Shown piece after piece: positions 63,178 to 64,000 of a stretch of DNA of 64,000 bases. The stretch covers positions 206,209 through 270,208 of the forward strand of contig SCRN01000009.1 in assembly GCA_004322045.1 (NCBI GenBank), in the 5' to 3' direction. Source of the stretch: Paraburkholderia sp. (lineage in GTDB: Bacteria; Pseudomonadota; Gammaproteobacteria; Burkholderiales; Burkholderiaceae). Numbering within the stretch: position 1 is the first letter of the stretch; the number at the start of each line of letters is the position of its first letter. The notes beneath the pieces were generated by a model, which was not told the origin of the DNA, searched no databases, and was given only the letters and a program-made list of their open reading frames with translations. The position numbers were made by a program, and so were the translations under genes.

Positions 63178-63212
63178 AAAAAGCCGCCGTGCATGCGCAG
63201 CGGCGGCTTTTT
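63178..63212. terminator. Terminator after the rplM-rpsI operon
   Basis: AAAAAGCCGCCG-TGCATGCGCAG-CGGCGGCTTTTT: a perfect 12-bp stem with A/T flanks on both strands, 39 bp after the rpsI stop on the minus strand. Confidence 0.9.
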
Positions 63213-63250
63213 CGGCAGCGACCCGCCGGTAGGCGGGCGCGTCGAACCGA

Positions 63251-63643
63251 TTAACGCTTCGAGAATTGCTTCCGGCGACGTGCCTTGTGGAAGCCGACCT
63301 TCTTACGTTCGACTTCACGCGCGTCGCGCGTCACGAAGCCCGCGCTCGACAGAGCCGGCTTCAGCGTTGCGTCATAATCCATCAGCGCACGCGTGATGCC
63401 ATGACGAACCGCGCCGGCTTGGCCCGTTTCACCACCGCCAGAGACGTTGACCTTGATGTCGAACGTCGTGCCGTGGTTCGTGAGCTCGAGCGGCTGACGC
63501 ACAATCATCAGCGACGTTTCGCGCGAGAAGTAATCCGCAATGGGCTTGCCGTTGACGACGATGTCGCCCTTGCCAGCCTTGATGAAGACACGAGCGACAG
63601 CGCTCTTGCGGCGGCCCGTACCGTAGTTCCAATTACCGATCAT
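63251..63643 (-). CDS. rpsI: 30S ribosomal protein S9
   Basis: A 130-residue protein with the S9 start [28 protein letters not shown], the [20 protein letters not shown] segment and the basic tail [18 protein letters not shown] that reaches the ribosomal P site. It is 11 bp downstream of rplM in the conserved L13-S9 operon. Length is standard. Confidence 0.98.
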   Translation of the reverse strand: MIGNWNYGTGRRKSAVARVFIKAGKGDIVVNGKPIADYFSRETSLMIVRQPLELTNHGTTFDIKVNVSGGGETGQAGAVRHGITRALMDYDATLKPALSSAGFVTRDAREVERKKVGFHKARRRKQFSKR

Positions 63644-63654
63644 ATGGGCTCCCC

Positions 63655-64000
63655 TTAGATCTCGAGCGCCTTCGGCTGTTGCGCCGAATGCGGATGCGTG
63701 GCTTCAGCGTAGACCTTCAGCTTCTTGATCATGGCGTAGCCGAGCGGACCCTTCGGCAGCATGCCCTTGACCGCCTTCTCGAGCGCACGGCCCGGGAAGC
63801 GTTCTTGCATCTTGCCGAACGTCGTTTCGTAAATGCCGCCCGGGTAGCCCGAGTGACGGTAGTACTTCTTGTCCGTGGTCTTGTTGCCCGTGACCTTCAG
63901 CTTGCCGGCGTTGATGACGATGATGAAATCACCGGTGTCGACGTGCGGGGTGAACTCAGGCTTATGCTTGCCGCGAAGACGGCGTGCCACTTCGCTGGCG
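63655..64000 (-). CDS. rplM: 50S ribosomal protein L13 (N-terminus beyond window)
   Basis: The frame stays open to the end of the window, so about 115 of the usual 142 residues are seen. They include [36 protein letters not shown] and [20 protein letters not shown] with the L13 signature. The ORF-track ATG at 63990 is internal. First gene of the rplM-rpsI operon. Confidence 0.98.
   Translation of the reverse strand, partial: ASEVARRLRGKHKPEFTPHVDTGDFIIVINAGKLKVTGNKTTDKKYYRHSGYPGGIYETTFGKMQERFPGRALEKAVKGMLPKGPLGYAMIKKLKVYAEATHPHSAQQPKALEI

Overview
The window is a high-GC chromosomal segment from a Burkholderiaceae bacterium, most likely Paraburkholderia, Caballeronia, Trinickia or a close relative. 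The evidence is the gene content and order (pqiBC, split pntA1/pntA2/pntB, pepP-ubiH-dusB-fis-purH, ruvCAB, tyrS-dtd, anmK-erpA-rpsI-rplM), the very GC-rich codon use, and BPSL0761-type proteins. No rRNA, tRNA or CRISPR array is visible.

Left core (1-10038): the end of pqiB with pqiC, an rlmL-type 23S rRNA methyltransferase, a VOC protein, a WYL/YafY regulator, the three-gene proton-translocating transhydrogenase (pntA1-pntA2-pntB, minus strand), a NUDIX hydrolase, mnmA, and the first 412 codons of an FMN-binding glutamate-synthase-family gene.

Island (about 10039-43952, 33.9 kb): this gene is cut between FMFA and VGCIQ by a genomic island. The missing C-terminal 126 codons reappear in frame at 43949. 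Joining the two halves restores a 538-residue protein. The right end carries three overlapping genes (ATGA junctions): two tyrosine recombinases and a small partner. I identify them as gmtY-gmtZ-gmtX of the Gamma-Mobile-Trio type. The two ends carry imperfect inverted repeats ending in CCAACTATT.

The cargo has lower GC and runs as follows. First come a small XRE regulator with a tandem operator array, an orphan mobile mystery protein A, and a patch of small BPSL0761-type genes with a decayed kptA, a PTP-like protein and a metallophosphoesterase. Next is a 1,976-residue DUF4011/helicase/Vsr-type/DUF3320 protein with a transglutaminase-like N-terminus (Hhe-like), then a membrane KAP NTPase (Tmn-like) with a downstream membrane-anchored partner. 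After these lie a LexA-boxed but truncated SRAP/YedK gene, an AbiJ-like plus Vsr/DUF559-like nuclease protein, and a 1,335-residue Mrr-like nuclease/TPR/GreA-B C-terminal/PIN-like protein that I do not recognise as a named system. The island therefore looks like a mobile defence island, and the 1,335-residue gene is the best candidate for an undescribed system.

Right core (43949-64000): the glutamate-synthase remnant, a GST, pepP-ubiH, dusB-fis, purH with a clear terminator, a DSD1-type PLP enzyme, an MFS transporter and an HTH regulator in a rearranged patch with fragments of the DSD1 gene, ruvC-ruvA-ruvB, an MpaB-type oxygenase, a histidine phosphatase, dtd, tyrS, anmK, erpA, rpsI and the start-truncated rplM.
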